DNA of 64,000 nt from Nereocystis luetkeana (GCA_031213475.1 JARUPZ010000010.1:3127970-3191969), one strand, 5' to 3'; shown: positions 32,705-44,276, counted from the first letter of the stretch. Made by a program: numbers and translations. The notes: a model not told the origin generated them from the sequence alone.

Positions 32705-32890
32705 GTGTGCTAATATCATGGATGGCCGTTTACAGTCGTACGAACATAGACCCTACCCTCGGATCCCCGTACACAATGCCGAGACGGAGCACGTCGGTTT
32801 TTCACCGACCAGACAGGCATTGCTTGCTCGCACCGAAAGCGCCTATTAGTAGACGCTAAACGTGAGGTGTTGGACGAGTGGGAGTTGAAG
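32705..32890 (-). repeat. family I repeat, reverse
   Basis: GGCCGTTTACAGTCGTACGA then CACCGACCAGACAGGCATTG then GTGAGGTGTTGG. Confidence 0.65.
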
Positions 32891-33054
32891 GTTGAGCTTG
32901 CGTCCTATATATGTATGTACATTTACGGACGGCGTGTGAGCCAGGCGGGCTTTCTTGCATATGGGTGACAGCGTCGAATTAGTTTCGGCATACTTCGGGG
33001 ATAGCAAGACACCCGCCTACAGTTCGCGTAGTTTTGCGTGTCACATTATATACC

Positions 33055-33412
33055 AGGTTTACGGTAAGAGGGTTGCCCTCGGCGGCCTTGTGTTTTGAAC
33101 AATAAATAAGCCGCGGTCTTGTGAACACCAAGCCGCGGTCACTTACGTAGTCCCTTCCCCCCCCCCCCATGTACGTTATGTTATCTGCTTTTATTTTTCG
33201 TGGCACGGAGGGCTCATTCAGCATTCCCACAGCTCGCCGATTTGCATCGATTTTTTACCGACTAGAGTCGCTCTCGTATATTTTGTGAACGGAAAGAAAA
33301 TACCCTGAAAAAAAAAAGTCCCGTGCATCATGTAATGTGCCAACCGAGAATCGAACCCCGGCGCACCCGCCAGCAGGGATTGGCAATCACTCTACCGCTC
33401 GGATAGATCATT
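33055..33412 (-). mobile_element. tRNA-derived SINE S2
   Basis: Read in reverse: a head with A-box-like TATCCGAGCGG, a TTGCCAA anticodon-like loop and B box GGTTCGATTC, then a body with GGGAATGCTGAATGAGCCC. The acceptor stem does not pair, so it is not a working tRNA gene. Confidence 0.7.
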
Positions 33413-33660
33413 ATCTATCTGATCTATCTTTCCACAGTTAGATAATCTAGTTCTTCATGTGCCTTTGTGAGATGTTTTGCAGGATCTGTCTACGTGGAGT
33501 ACATATCCAACCCAGGCAATATGTCCTACCCTGGTAGGTCGTACGGACTGTACGAGTCCCACCCGGCAACATGAGCTATATAATATAGATATACATATCA
33601 GGGATCTATCTATCTGGCTCGAAGGGTCTAGATCATGAGCTGGGAATCGATGGTCTCTCC
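33405..33660 (-). mobile_element. family F element
   Basis: Reverse copy: ATCTAGTTCTTCATGTGCC, then GCAACATGAGCTATATAAT and GATCATGAGCTGGGAATCGA. It interrupts the 5' side of the S2 head. Confidence 0.6.
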
Positions 33661-33984
33661 GAGGTGTGCGGTCGTAGTTAGTCCTACGTACCACCCCCCC
33701 CCCAACATCAAACTGTGCACTTCTTGTGTAAAATACGTAGCCAGGGATGACCTTTTTTCCGGGTTCCTCCTGTCGGTATGTCCGCGATCTACCATCAAAA
33801 CCCTTTTCACCTCGGCAACAAGTCGGAGGCCCCTTTCGATATCGCGGTAGAACATCCGACCACGATACGCACGCACACAAGTTGACGACAGGTACAAGTA
33901 TCCTTCTGCGCGAGTTCCTAGCGGCAAATTTTGTGAAAATTGCTTGCCGCTTGTTCGAGAAAATGGCTTGATACACCCTGCGTA

Positions 33985-34265
33985 TGGGACGAAGAAAAAC
34001 TAAACCCTATCCCTAAGCCAATCAAAACAGCCCTAAGATTGACCCTAAGCCAATCAGACCAACTCTAAATCTAAACCTAAGCCAATCAGACCGACCCTAA
34101 CCCAGACCCTAAGCCAATCAGAGCAACTCTAAACCTAAATCTAAGCCAATCAGACCGACCCTAACCCTATCCCCGACTCTAAGCCAATCAGAGCGACCCT
34201 AACCCTGAACCTAACTTCTAGCCAATCAGAGCAACCATAACCCCGACCCTAAGCCAATCAGACGC
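33985..34265. repeat. minisatellite with telomere-like CCCTAA
   Basis: About eight units share CCCTAAGCCAATCAGA, with intervening ACCCTAACC. It includes both a CCAAT motif and CCCTAA blocks. Confidence 0.85.
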
Positions 34266-34329
34266 AATCTCGAGTACGCGGTAAGCTCTGCTGGCTTCTC
34301 TACCTGGTATATTTTTCAAGATGGGAGTC

Positions 34330-34520
34330 CTCATGCGTTTTTTAGGTTGCAGTGACGGAGGGGGAGTGAGCCCACGCTAATGCGAGACCCAGGATCTGAA
34401 TTGCGAAAGGGAGAGAGGGAGCTGTGGAGAGAGAGACGAGTAACTACGATGGGACATATGTTTCTGGTACCTGGTACTTGGTATGAAATAGACGGGATGG
34501 AAACAAAAAATAAGAATAAA
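34330..34520 (+). mobile_element. diverged SINE 3' region
   Basis: CCAGGATCTGAATTGCGAAA then GACGGGATGGAAACAAAA parallels the S1 tail. It carries a double TGGTACCTGGTACTTGGTA insert. Confidence 0.5.
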
Positions 34521-34559
34521 ACACTCTCTCTAGGTATGCCGTATTAAGGCGAGTAAATA

Positions 34560-34935
34560 CCCCCCCCGCCCCCCGTCTATGGTCATACGACTACGGCCAT
34601 GCATGAGATCGAGTACATCTCTCCTATCCAGTGCACCCCGCTCCCCCCCCCCCCTCCGGAAACACCGGAACAAATTAAATCATTGAAGCTTCCATGTGCA
34701 AGTCCGCCTCACAGACGGTTCTTAGTAGGATGCAGCTCACCCTTCATGCGACCTCGCCGCGACACCTCACGTTTCGCTTCGCGCTTGGTGCAACCAATGT
34801 CTGCCTGGTCGGTGAAAACCCGACATGCTCCGTCATGGCGTTGTAGGGACGCGAAGGTCTATGGTCGCGCGACTACGGCCATGCATGAGATCGAGTACAT
34901 ATCTCCTACCTGGTATTGAGTACCCCCCCCCCCCC
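34560..34935 (+). repeat. family I repeat, partial plus full copy
   Basis: The 3' end alone (CTATGGTCATACGACTACGG) comes first, then a full unit from TTCATGCGACCTCGCC. The second copy reads ATCTCCTACCTGGTATTGAG where 8204 reads ATCTCCTATCGAG. Confidence 0.75.
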
Positions 34936-35041
34936 CTCCCCCCCGAGCCCGAGAATGGTGTCGGCGCCGAAAAGGGTGGCGCTGGCGTTAGACAGAATCT
35001 CGTCGAGGGCTGTCCTAAAACGTGATCTTACTGTAGGTAAA

Positions 35042-35157
35042 ACGGGGGGGCATATTAAGTAGGACCTGTGGCACACACAAAAAACCTACCAGTGTATGTT
35101 TCGTTTTTTTTCTAACAATATTTGGTCCCATTTACTGTGGTCCCCCGTAAATAGTGG
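35042..35157. mobile_element. MITE A
   Basis: ACGGGGGGGCATATTAAGTA left; ACTGTGGTCCCCCGTAA right. Confidence 0.8.
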
Positions 35158-35829
35158 TTGGCGCCTTCTTTACGGCGTTAGCGAGCTCGAAAAGCCGGTC
35201 CGGAGCGGGGGGGGGGGAGGGGGGCGGGACGTTCACTTGAATGATTACGGGTACATGAAGGAACTATCGCAAATGGGTGCTTTGTGACTGTCGTCAACCG
35301 TGTGCGGTATCAATAGTATGTACCTGGTATGGTATCAATGATCAGTGTGAAACTTACTGAATAAATGAGTTAATAATAAAAATGCCGTGAGAGATGGTAA
35401 GTTATATAAATAGAAGATTTTCCCGAAGCTTATCTTTGCAAGCAAGGTGTGCGTGTGTGACACTGCTGTGATAGTTGAATGGTTGGATAATGTCTGCCGC
35501 CCGCCGCTACGATGTTTCGTAAAAATCGGGGTCGACGGTGGGGGATAAAATTCATCATTTGGCGACCTGATATATCAGTTCGTAGTGTGGGTTAATTAGT
35601 GTTTGGCCATCGAGGAAAGCCATATGGTGGAAGACATTGGTTTGTCGTGATTGGCCCATGTACAAAAATGGAGAGTTTGAGTTTCTGGCGGCACGGAGGT
35701 CACCCGGCTTCACCACCAGGTAAAAAAAGAAGGCATGTCCCCATTTTTTTTGGCAGGTGGCCGTGTAAATTCAAGCAAAGTCGGCAACTCGCTTCGCTTT
35801 GTATTTAGCACTTTCGAAGATACTTGGTA

Positions 35830-36150
35830 CTATTGCAGTGTATATATGTATATATATAGCTGTAAAGCCGATGCTCGCAGCGAGAGCCGATGATGCCGCG
35901 GAGAAGTCGCCGTGGGGAGGTCGCGAAGCGAGGGTCCCTTGTAGCCGTCCTCACGGCCGACGTAAGCCGAGCAGAGTTCTTTATCGTGTTCAGCAAGGAA
36001 TTTGCCGGACCGAAGAGGGCCAAGGCTGTTTAGAGTAACACCGCAGAGGGTCACGAAAGACCTTGCCTGATTGGGTCGGTTCTGGAGGTCCTCGTGGTCA
36101 GCGTGAGGGGAGACGTCAACACGGTCCATGCTGCGGACCTCTGACAACCC
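35830..36150 (-). other. coding-like stretch, frame unresolved
   Basis: Two overlapping minus frames look protein-like. One runs from ATG 36147, MSEVRSMDRVDVSPHADHED, through about 100 codons. The other contains ALFGPANSLLNTIKNSARLT. Both use mostly G/C-ending codons, so I cannot choose. Possible acceptor and donor sites are many. It may be an exon or a decayed gene. Confidence 0.25.
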
Positions 36151-36185
36151 GATGTTCCTAGTCCGGAGGGATGTGTCATGGCATG

Positions 36186-36322
36186 GCTTTGAGAGGTATC
36201 ATGACTTTTGAGAGGTATCATGACTTTTGAGAGGCATCATGACTTTTGAGAGGCATCATGACTTTTGAGAGATATCATGACTTTTGAGAGGTATCATGAC
36301 TTTTTGAGAGGTATCATGACGT
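36186..36322. repeat. 20-bp tandem repeat
   Basis: Seven units containing GAGAGGTATCATGACTTT, with GGCATC and GATATC variants. No spacers, so not a CRISPR array. Confidence 0.95.
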
Positions 36323-36480
36323 TATGCGTGTTCCGAGGTCTACGACCGATACGTCTCACCCTGTCCGTGACATGGCCCCCACAAATAATTATTTGTTTCA
36401 ACCGAGATAAGAACGCAAGGCTAACCTGAGATGGGTGGGGCGAGGGACGCGGAGAAAACTGGATTATTTCAAGAAATCGT

Positions 36481-36581
36481 GTTGACCCTTTTAGGACCCC
36501 AGTCCCGTTTTGGGGACAAACTACCTTTAATTTGAGTGTTTTGTCCCACTTATGGGACTGCGGTGCTAAAAGGGTTAATGC
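36481..36581. mobile_element. MITE B
   Basis: TTGACCCTTTTAGGACCCCA to GCGGTGCTAAAAGGGTTAA; shares the GACCCC variant with 28477. Confidence 0.9.
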
Positions 36582-36672
36582 GGCTCGGCGCAGCGCCAGT
36601 TTCGTGCCGTTTTATATATACTTATCAGCCCTTTTTTCCAAGTCAGTTGTGCGCTAGACGGGAGTGAAGTCC

Positions 36673-36790
36673 TATTACGGGGGACCACAATAGTCAGGAC
36701 CTACGGTACACACTCAAAACCTATACCTCGTATATTTCGCTATTTTCACTCACAGTATTTGGTCCTGGTTACTATGGTCCCCCGTAGTGA
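36673..36790. mobile_element. MITE A, arm-type A3
   Basis: TTACGGGGGACCACAATAGT left; GGTCCTGGTTACTATGGTCC right. It carries CTATACCTCGTATATTTC, an insert-like variant. Confidence 0.85.
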
Positions 36791-36989
36791 TCTTGTAGTG
36801 GGGTTGTTGTTGTTGTTATAGTAGCCTCTGCGCAAGGTTTTTTTGCCCCAGGATGATTCTGAGACCTTTTCGTTGTTGGCGGCACGCATGCTACTGCTGA
36901 TCTGCTCGCTGAGGTGTTGGCGTGCAATCCCGCGCCAGATACAGCAGTTAGTATTCATGTAAGTACGCTATTAATAATGTACTATTAAT

Positions 36990-37098
36990 ATTACGGGGGA
37001 CCATAGTAAATAGGACCAAAAATTGTTGGTGAAGGAAGCGAAATATTCAGGTTTTCGTCTGTCACCGTAGCTCCTATTTACTATAGGTCCCCCGTAAA
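36990..37098. mobile_element. MITE A, arm-type A1
   Basis: TTACGGGGGACCATAGTAAA left; ACTATAGGTCCCCCGTAAAT right. Confidence 0.9.
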
Positions 37099-37479
37099 TA
37101 CCTGGGTACCGCTGTGTGTTTTGTACCGTCCCAGGTACCAGGTACCAGATACCTGAGTTTATACCTTGTACCACGTATGTACCATAGCATGCGTGCACCA
37201 TGCGCCAAAACTCCTGGACCCAAGTTTTGTAGCAGGAGGTACTTCTGCTTGTGAGGGAGGTGTGATAATCCTCCGGTTCGAATCAGCGTCTTCTGTGACG
37301 CCTACCTCTCCTCTGTTGGCTTTTGGCAGCCGCACACTCGTGGGATGAAACCGTGCTCTCGTTCCTCTGCTGCTGAGCAGCTCGAAAAGCGGGCTCTTGG
37401 TATATCATCAAATCTACGACTGCCGCAAAATCGGTCGACTTCACATGCACCGAATCATTTCTTTTGCTATTAATAAATA

Positions 37480-37575
37480 GTACGGAGGACCATGATATAT
37501 ACTGTAGGACCTACGGTACCCACAATAATCTATCTACCAGGTATTTTCCTATTTTTCCTGTCCCTCGTAGTAGTA
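37480..37575. mobile_element. MITE A, right part lost
   Basis: AGTACGGAGGACCATGATAT, then CTACCAGGTATTTTCC in place of TATATTTCGC. Confidence 0.65.
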
Positions 37576-37761
37576 CAGCAGTAGTGCTGGCTACTATGGA
37601 TATCAATATCGTACCAGGTACGAAATTGGCCGTGACGCAACAGTTTGCGCACGTACATGATATACTTGAATTGCCGGGGGTAGATAAATGTAGCATGCCT
37701 GGTGAGGGGGTTGTCGTATTTTGTGCTGCATCATTTTCGCTCGTGTAGAGAGGGGCGCAAT

Positions 37762-37860
37762 GCGTGCTGCTCTGGCCGGAAATGTAAAAAGTGGCGTTTA
37801 TATATTGATGTGAAGAACCTAAACGTCCTTGTATTTACGGCCACCGTAGTGGGGTACGGC
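37762..37860. repeat. family G hairpin repeat
   Basis: GGCCGGAAATGTAAAAAGTG and GTCCTTGTATTTACGGCC are inverted; centre GATGTGAAGAACC. Confidence 0.55.
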
Positions 37861-38234
37861 AAGTACGCATCGACGTATCACACGGCTCGAAAAGGTGGGG
37901 TGTACCGACCTCTCTATCGGTCGGACTCACAGTTGCCGATGTTGCAACAATCGAATAAATTCGGCCCCGTGTATACTCCGCGCTATGATGTATTGTTAGT
38001 ACCAGCCTGGCGCTGAATATAAGTGCGGTTTATATGCCAATATTTAATCCAAATGTTGCTTACAAATTGGGACAGAGTGATAATATGTACCGCACCACCC
38101 TATTAATAGGAGGAAATGTAAGGACCGTGTAGTTCTCCTTTTTATGCCTCAGCGCGCCTTATTTTGCGTACAGCGGCAGAGGGCATGTTACCAAGCGATG
38201 AAAGGAAACGTGCAGGCTTTTAGAAAAGTTCAGC

Positions 38235-38815
38235 ACAACCTCGGACAGATCGTCTACAGATCATCTACAAATCTACAGATAGTTTACAGATAATCTACCG
38301 CAGTAGATATCATCTACATATCATCTACAGATCATCTACAGATCATCGACATATCATTTACAGATCATCTACAGATCAACTATTAATACATATCATCTGC
38401 GGATCATTAACACTTGATGGTCTAGATACTGTATTTAATGGCAGACAGATAGATATATCATCTATTGAAATATCTAGGTAGGTCATGTCCCCGGGTAGAA
38501 CCATATAATATCATCTGCAGGATCTGTATGTACGTCGCACCATGTTCCCTGGGCTGGGGTCTGCGCTATATGTATGCAGACCCCTGTACGACCCTTTCAC
38601 GACGGCATGTGATGAACTAGGTTATCTATCTGTAGATATATATCGATGCATCTGTAGATACATAGAAATATCTGTAGATATATCTATCTGTAGGGTTTAG
38701 GGTTCGTAGATGTCGATATATCTATCTATCTATCGACATATAGATTTATCGATCGATATGTAGATAGATACATAGACCGATGATAATCTGTCTGATCTAT
38801 CATTCCGAGGTGTGC
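38235..38815. mobile_element. family F element with expanded GATC-type arrays
   Basis: GGACAGATCGTCTACAGATC left; long TAGATATATCTATCTG tracts on the right, ending TCATTCCGAGGTGTG. A TATTAATA motif lies inside the left array. Confidence 0.65.
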
Positions 38816-39126
38816 AACTTTTTTTTCATAAAAATACTTGGGGCGTATTCCGCGCCTCCGCTCCGGACCGACGTATCAGAAACGCTCAGGCATTACACGA
38901 CACGATTTCTGCATACCTGGTATGAATTAAACAGTCAGTCTCTTCTATTTTGGAACAGGAGTGGTACCTTATCACACGGGTAATAACATAGCACCCCCCC
39001 CCTCCCAACGCCGGGTGGAGGAAGACGTCGTCGATGAGATCTCTCCCCCAACGCCGCAGGGCCAGTTTTTGGTTGGGTGCCCCCCCCCCCCCCCCCCCCT
39101 CGCCAATGGGTTTGAAGAGAATTGGC

Positions 39127-39227
39127 CCTTAGCCCCTTTAGTACCGCGGCCACGATTTGGGGACAAACCCGTCTAATTCCAAGTGATTTGCCCCCAAAAC
39201 GGGACTGCGGTCCTAAAGGGGCTAAAA
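39127..39227. mobile_element. MITE B
   Basis: TTAGCCCCTTTAGTACCGCG to TGCGGTCCTAAAGGGGCTAA; both outer TTAA have become TTAG/CTAA. Confidence 0.88.
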
Positions 39228-39274
39228 ATCGTTCCAGTAGGGGGGGTGCTGTCCTATATAACACCCGTGTGATA

Positions 39275-39333
39275 CCGGTAGATAGATGGATATAGATATA
39301 TAGATAGATAGATAGATATATAGATAGATAGAC

Positions 39334-39383
<50 letters not shown>
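39275..39383. repeat. TAGA tetranucleotide repeat
   Basis: Near-perfect ATAG/TAGA units. Encoded SIYL repeats are not a gene. Confidence 0.97.
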
Positions 39384-39449
39384 GCGCGTTTTGTGATGTT
39401 TGTTCCCCCTGCAATAGGCGAGTTCCCCCTGCAATAGGCGAGGGGGGGG

Positions 39450-39650
39450 GGGGGTTCTCTCTCTTTTCTTTTTTTTTTCGAATTCCATCCCATTCATTTT
39501 TTTCGCCCTTCCCATGAACACAGCAGCAGTATCGTAGTCCTCACACATACATCCTCCCCCACCACCACGTACGGTTCTTGCTTTTTCATTTATTATCGCG
39601 ACGAGACTTGAGACCCTTTCTTATCTCGAGTCTCGAGTCCACCCGGAGGA
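39450..39650 (-). mobile_element. diverged SINE 3' region
   Basis: CCATCCCATTCATTTTTTTC, then ACCACGTACGGTTCTTGC and TTATTATCGCGACGAGAC follow the order of S1 read in reverse. Confidence 0.5.
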
Positions 39651-40057
39651 GTTCCTTGCAATATGTAGGCGTCTACCCTGGTATAGCGTTTGTGGTCATG
39701 CCATGCACATTTAACGCTGTATTGTTCGTTTTGTGAACCGGTTCGTGGTCGCGGTGCACTTCTTTTACATGGTAAGAACTACTGCCTGTACCTATCTACG
39801 TGCTTGCTTATCCAGGCTTCACGGCCCCTTTTTCTCAGCTGCAGAGCCTGCCTGCATCGAGTCTTTGCGTGTGAGGGCAGTGTGTCCGGACGGAACCACC
39901 CAGGAACCCGGCCTTCTTATTTTTTCCTGTACAAGTATGGCACGAGTTTGCCGGGTAAGGGATACAAGTATAGTCCCGCCCCCTAGTGGGGTGGAGGTAC
40001 GGGTGTAGACCCAACCCCTACAAACGACATACGCACGTACGTACACAGCAGCACTTG

Positions 40058-40265
40058 TATTACGGGGGGCCATAGCGAATAGAACCAAATGTTGTCAGTA
40101 AAAATAGCGAAATGTGGAGTTTTTTTTCATGTGTACCGTAGGTCTTATTTAACCCTGTTAGGACTGCAGTCCCTTTTTGGGGGACAAGACTACTTAGAAT
40201 TTGACTGGTTTGTCCCCAAAACGGGACTGTGGTTTCGAAAGGGTTCATATGGTCCCCCGTAAGTA
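40058..40265. mobile_element. MITE A split by MITE B
   Basis: ATTACGGGGGGCCATAGCGA left; CATATGGTCCCCCGTAA right; a B copy sits in the TTAA of the right arm. Confidence 0.88.
40149..40247. mobile_element. MITE B nested in MITE A
   Basis: TTAACCCTGTTAGGACTGCA to GGTTTCGAAAGGGTTCA. Confidence 0.88.
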
Positions 40266-40324
40266 GTGGTCCCGTAAGTAGTTGTCCCTCTGTGGTGGTG
40301 GCTGGCTAGTGCCGCCTGCACGCT

Positions 40325-40800
40325 GTATGTACTATAGTGTGTGTGTCCTTCACGTTAAACCCTCCTTCCCTACCCGTGAACGTCCGGCGCAAGCAGTGTC
40401 CGTGCCGATTCTTCGATCCTACAACAGAGAGTTACAAGTTATTTGGTCGCGAAACTACGCCACAGAGATACCTGGTACACTGACTGTTGCGGGGGACCGT
40501 TGTTAGTAGGAACAAATAATATTGTTGGTAAAAATAGCGAAATATATATGGTACCCTGGTAGTTTTTTGTGTGCATCGTAGGTCCTATTAGCTGTGGTCC
40601 CTCGTAACACATTGCCTCGCTGTGAGCAGAGTAGACAACGCAATGCGAAGTCCATGTGTGTCATCGTACGTACTGGATACGACGGCGTCTGGAATCGCTT
40701 TGGCACGGATGGGATGGAATTAACCGGTGTGGCAGGTAGTGTGCGGAGTAGTTGGTGCCGGTCGCCGGTGTTGTTGCCTGGCGCACATGACACAGGCACT
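40325..40800 (-). repeat. family H repeat split by MITE A
   Basis: The first half ends at CCACAGAGATACC; the second resumes near 40615 with TCGCTGTGAGCAGAGTAGAC and ACTGGATACGACGGCGTC. Confidence 0.7.
40489..40608. mobile_element. MITE A nested in family H
   Basis: TTGCGGGGGACCGTTGTTAG left; AGCTGTGGTCCCTCGTAA right; contains TATGGTACCCTGGTAG. Confidence 0.8.
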
Positions 40801-41074
40801 GCATCATAGAGGGGCCGGCACTACTGCCCATACTGCTGTGAGGCCCTAACCCCGCCCTTGTGGTCCGCGCACCCTAAACGGGCCGACCTGTCACCAACCG
40901 GCATATGGCACGGATTTTTCGGGGGGGGGGGGGGGGGTAGAGGCTGGTTCACGTGTTCCTTTGTTCCGCGGGTTTAGGAAGCAATTTCCGGGTCGGATCA
41001 GGCACGGGTGTTGACCCCCTACGTACCCAAACCCAACCTTCAACGCTGAGCCCAACCCTGACCCCGACCTCGCG

Positions 41075-41260
41075 CCTGAAACTGGCCAGGAACATGGCTG
41101 CGCCGGTTTCCCGTCGGTCGTTTTCCTCTTTTTGCGAAATGCGCACCGCGCACGGCTATTGCTTCCGACGTGCGGATCCCCGACTCGCCCTCCTGGCCGA
41201 AAGAGGCAAAATACAGTGGGAGAAATTTCCCGGATATTTCCGCCCGGACACTCTGTTAGA
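41075..41260 (+). other. coding-like stretch next to a SINE
   Basis: The plus frame reads NMAAPVSRRSFSSFCEMRTA and continues to PGYFRPDTLLE just before the poly-T of the minus SINE at 41261. A minus frame (ETGAAMFLASFRREVGVRVG) is equally open. Strand and status unresolved. Confidence 0.2.
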
Positions 41261-41614
41261 ACTTTTTTTTTGTTTTTTTGTTTTTTTTTTTTCTCATCCC
41301 ATTCATTATCTTCGCACATCTTCTTCTCTCTCTCCTTCCAACTCGTAACTCAGATCCGGGGTCACATAGCAGGCTCTTCTCCCCCCTTCCCGCTACGGTA
41401 CGTGCCTTCATTTCTTATCGCGAGAAGATTTCAGCCTTTTCTTCCCTCGTCGACTCGCATCGAATTGTGCCTACCCACGCTGCAAGTCGCTCTCAACAAT
41501 TGAATCCCTTTATTTATTTTTGCAAATAAAGTCAAAGTACGACCCTCCTGGGGCTCGAACCCAGGACTCAAACAAGTAGAATTCGAGGTTAACCACTTGA
41601 ACCACCGGGGCGAC
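41261..41614 (-). mobile_element. SINE S1, full length, reverse
   Basis: Poly-T, then CATCCCATTCATTATCTTCG, ending with B box GGGCTCGAACCC and A box CCACTTGAACCA on the plus strand. Confidence 0.93.
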
Positions 41615-41924
41615 CTACTCGTATGTGGCTTTCGTACGCACCAGTATATATTCATGCGAATTTACTGAATATATTGGTTGCACCACACCAGTACAGCGTT
41701 CACCTTAGTGTTTTTGTCCCATGTACTCCGCATACGTATAGCAATACCGCAGACTGCCTATTATTTCACCCTGACCTCAACTCGGAGCCCAAAGAGGCCA
41801 GAAATGGGCCTGCTTCTCTTCCTAATATTCTTGTTTTTTGGACTCGCGGACCGAAACTTCGGAGTTGAGACATCCAAGATTTTGTTTTGTATCTCAATCT
41901 CGAAGGCGTTGTGAAACTACTTGC

Positions 41925-41990
41925 AGCATCAGCAGCATCAGCAGAAGCATTAGCAGAAGCACTGGCAGCGGCATCAGCAGCAATAGCACT
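41925..41990. repeat. CAG/CAT-type repeat
   Basis: GCAGCATCAGCAGCATCAGC and related triplets. Confidence 0.85.
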
Positions 41991-42149
41991 GGCGTAAGCT
42001 TGTCTTTGTCCGTTTGAGAGGCGCGGTGGGTGCATTGCCATGGGCGAGCATACACCTGCGCGCGCGCGGGGGGGGGGGAGAGGCGCAGTTTTTGCTATTT
42101 GCAAGGCACAAGTTGTTGGTTCTAGACCCGCCCCCCACCCACCGTCGTC

Positions 42150-42845
42150 GTCATCGTTCTCGCTGCCTTCCCCGTTAGCGTTATCGTTGCCTTTACCGTT
42201 AGCGTCATCGATATATGTAGTTATCGTAATCGATATATGTAGTTATCGTAATCGATATAAGTAGTTATCGTGATCGTTTTCGTTATCGCTTGCAGTATCG
42301 TTCGTTGTCCTTACCGTTATCGTTTCAATTTCCGGTTTTTTTTGTTATCGTTATCATTCCCGTCGCCGTTACCGTTACCGTTTAGCGTTATGATTGTAGT
42401 GATCATGATCGTTTTCGTTATCGTTATCGTTTACGGTATCGTTATCCTTTTCGTTGTCGTTTTGGTTGTGGTTTTCCTTTTTGTTTTCGTTATCGTCACC
42501 GCTACCGTCACCATTAGGGTCACCGATAGCCTTGTGTCGTTTCACCGTTTTTGGCGTGCAAGTTGTGACGCCCACCCTCATCCGCGGTTGACGCGCGTCT
42601 CGTCTCAGAGGGCAGACGGGACAAAAACATGCGGAGATTGCTGTCGTCATCGGTTTCATTGTCGTTATCGTTTTCATTTTCAATATCATTGTCGTTGTTG
42701 TTGACAATATCGATATCGTTTTCATTATCTATATCGTTTTCGCGATCGACGTATCGTTGTCATTTTCGATATCGTTTTCGCTATCGTCCTCGTTTTCATT
42801 GCTGTTATCGCTATCGTTTTCATTGTCGACATCCTTTCTTCGTCG
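42150..42845. repeat. TCGTTA/TCGTTTTC low-complexity block
   Basis: About 700 bp of GTTATCGTTTTCGTTATCG-type units, broken once by normal sequence at 42520-42620. Frames across it are Ser/Phe/Leu runs only. Confidence 0.9.
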
Positions 42846-43084
42846 CTGTACAACGATTTTTCGTTCCACTTTTTTTTTTTTTTTGTTACAGCAGTATATA
42901 CCGCATGTCGTTGCCATTTTTGCCTCGAATCTCGGCTCTCGACCACCGCGATGTTTCTTTGCTTCTCTTCTCTCTTTTATTTTGGGGGGTAGGAGCGGCA
43001 AACTTATGTTCCCAGAGGGGGGGAAATTATTTCGCCGTGTCGTGTATTAAACACCAGGTACCAAGGTACATGATAGCAGTTGCA

Positions 43085-43465
43085 GCATCGCCCTCAGGAT
43101 GTTATTCTGCATTACACTCGCACATTTAATATATTCACAGGTACATACGTACATACCTTGCAGTCTACTTGGGGTGTAGGTTTACGCACCGCTTCTTGTT
43201 GCCCTGCTCAATTAGCTATGCCTGCCCAATTATTTGCGCGAACAGTTAACAGCTGTAAAATACTGACGCACGCCCAGAGAGATGTCGGCGCACACCTACA
43301 CATGGTATGCTGATACTGGCGCATACCCACTCCCGTAGGTTATACCTGGTAGTCTGTATCATGTGCGTGATACGCAGCAGGTGTGTCATTCGTGTATCTC
43401 TTGAATAGTGTGTCCGATGAATATTCAGGACAAGCACTTCGGTGTGTTGCTGCCGTCTCGAGTAT
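43085..43465. other. no recognised feature
   Basis: Only short TACATACGTACATACC motifs and one TACCTGGTA are seen. Confidence 0.35.
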
Positions 43466-43467
43466 CA

Positions 43468-43563
43468 GTAGTTAATAGGACCTAAGGTTTAGATAAAAAC
43501 CTACATATTTAACCATTTTTGCTAACAATATTTGGTCCTATTAACTATGGTCTTCCGCAATAA
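43468..43563. mobile_element. MITE A2, left end truncated
   Basis: Begins AGTAGTTAATAGGACC; ends AACTATGGTCTTCCGCAATA. Confidence 0.8.
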
Positions 43564-43577
43564 TAGTTTGGTTAAAA

Positions 43578-43699
43578 AAACAACAGCAACAACAACAACA
43601 ACTAAAACAACAACAACAACAGCAACAACAACTAAAACAACAACAGCATCAACAACACAAACAACAACAACAACACAACATCAACAACACAACAATATC

Positions 43700-43733
<34 letters not shown>

Positions 43734-43752
43734 GCAACAACAACAACGACGA
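43578..43752. repeat. AAC-rich trinucleotide array
   Basis: ACA units with AGC and ATC variants. Thr/Asn frames are artefacts. Confidence 0.97.
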
Positions 43753-43785
43753 ATAATGATACGTCGGTCTCAGCGTCACGACCCT

Positions 43786-43865
43786 CTGAGCACTGCGGTC
43801 AGGTTGTCTCGTTTGGAGTGGTTTGTGCCCCTAAACGGAACTGCTCTGCTGCAAAGCGGTCGAAG
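43786..43865. mobile_element. MITE B, strongly decayed
   Basis: CTGAGCACTGCGGTCAGGTT, then GGAGTGGTTTGTGCCCCTAA. Confidence 0.4.
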
Positions 43866-44191
43866 CAGAGGGTACAAGACGCTTACCATACCGTTGCGTT
43901 GGTACCGATACGTTGCACCGAAAAATATACCGAAATTATTTTTGTGCGTTTTTTTTTTTTTTTTTTTTTGTGTGACATGTGGTGGATGGCATCTGTTTCG
44001 GGTACACTCGGGAGTATGGTACCGGGCGGGGGGGGGGGCTGGGGAGAGACCGAGGCCAAAAAAGAACAGAGACGCCCATCAAACTCCAGACGCGGGGGGT
44101 CGCCTGGTCGCGCTCCCCGGGGCTACAAAAACGACGAGCGCAACAACTATTTATGGAAAACGGTGGGATATTTTTATGTTTGTATCTACTG

Positions 44192-44276
44192 CTACGCGGC
44201 GGGAGTATGTTCGTTCTCGGTCAGCTTGTTGAACATGAACATCCCGGTGTACTTGTGCACAAAGGACGAGGGTACA
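44192..44276 (-). CDS. possible terminal exon, function unknown
   Basis: The minus frame reads VPSSFVHKYTGMFMFNKLTE then NEHTPAA and a TAG stop. Nearly every codon ends in G or C over the first twenty. An AG acceptor (AACGAG) precedes it, with a CT-rich stretch about 30 bases upstream. GTAGCA overlaps the stop, so a splice donor is an alternative to termination. No partner exon is proven. Confidence 0.35.

Noticed and set aside
33340-33412. Possible tRNA-Gly gene on the minus strand (TTGCCAA loop, good T-arm)
   Set aside because: The acceptor stem lacks its 5' partner and the sequence passes straight into a SINE body; kept as a SINE head.
33985-34265. Internal telomere
   Set aside because: CCCTAA blocks are interrupted by CCAATCAGA units, so this is a minisatellite with telomere-like words only.
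36186-36322. CRISPR-like array of ~20-bp repeats
   Set aside because: Units are head-to-tail with no unique spacers, and the context is eukaryotic.
39690-40008. Plus-strand frame of ~98 codons and its minus counterpart
   Set aside because: Both are plausible by eye but neither has splice sites or clear third-position bias.
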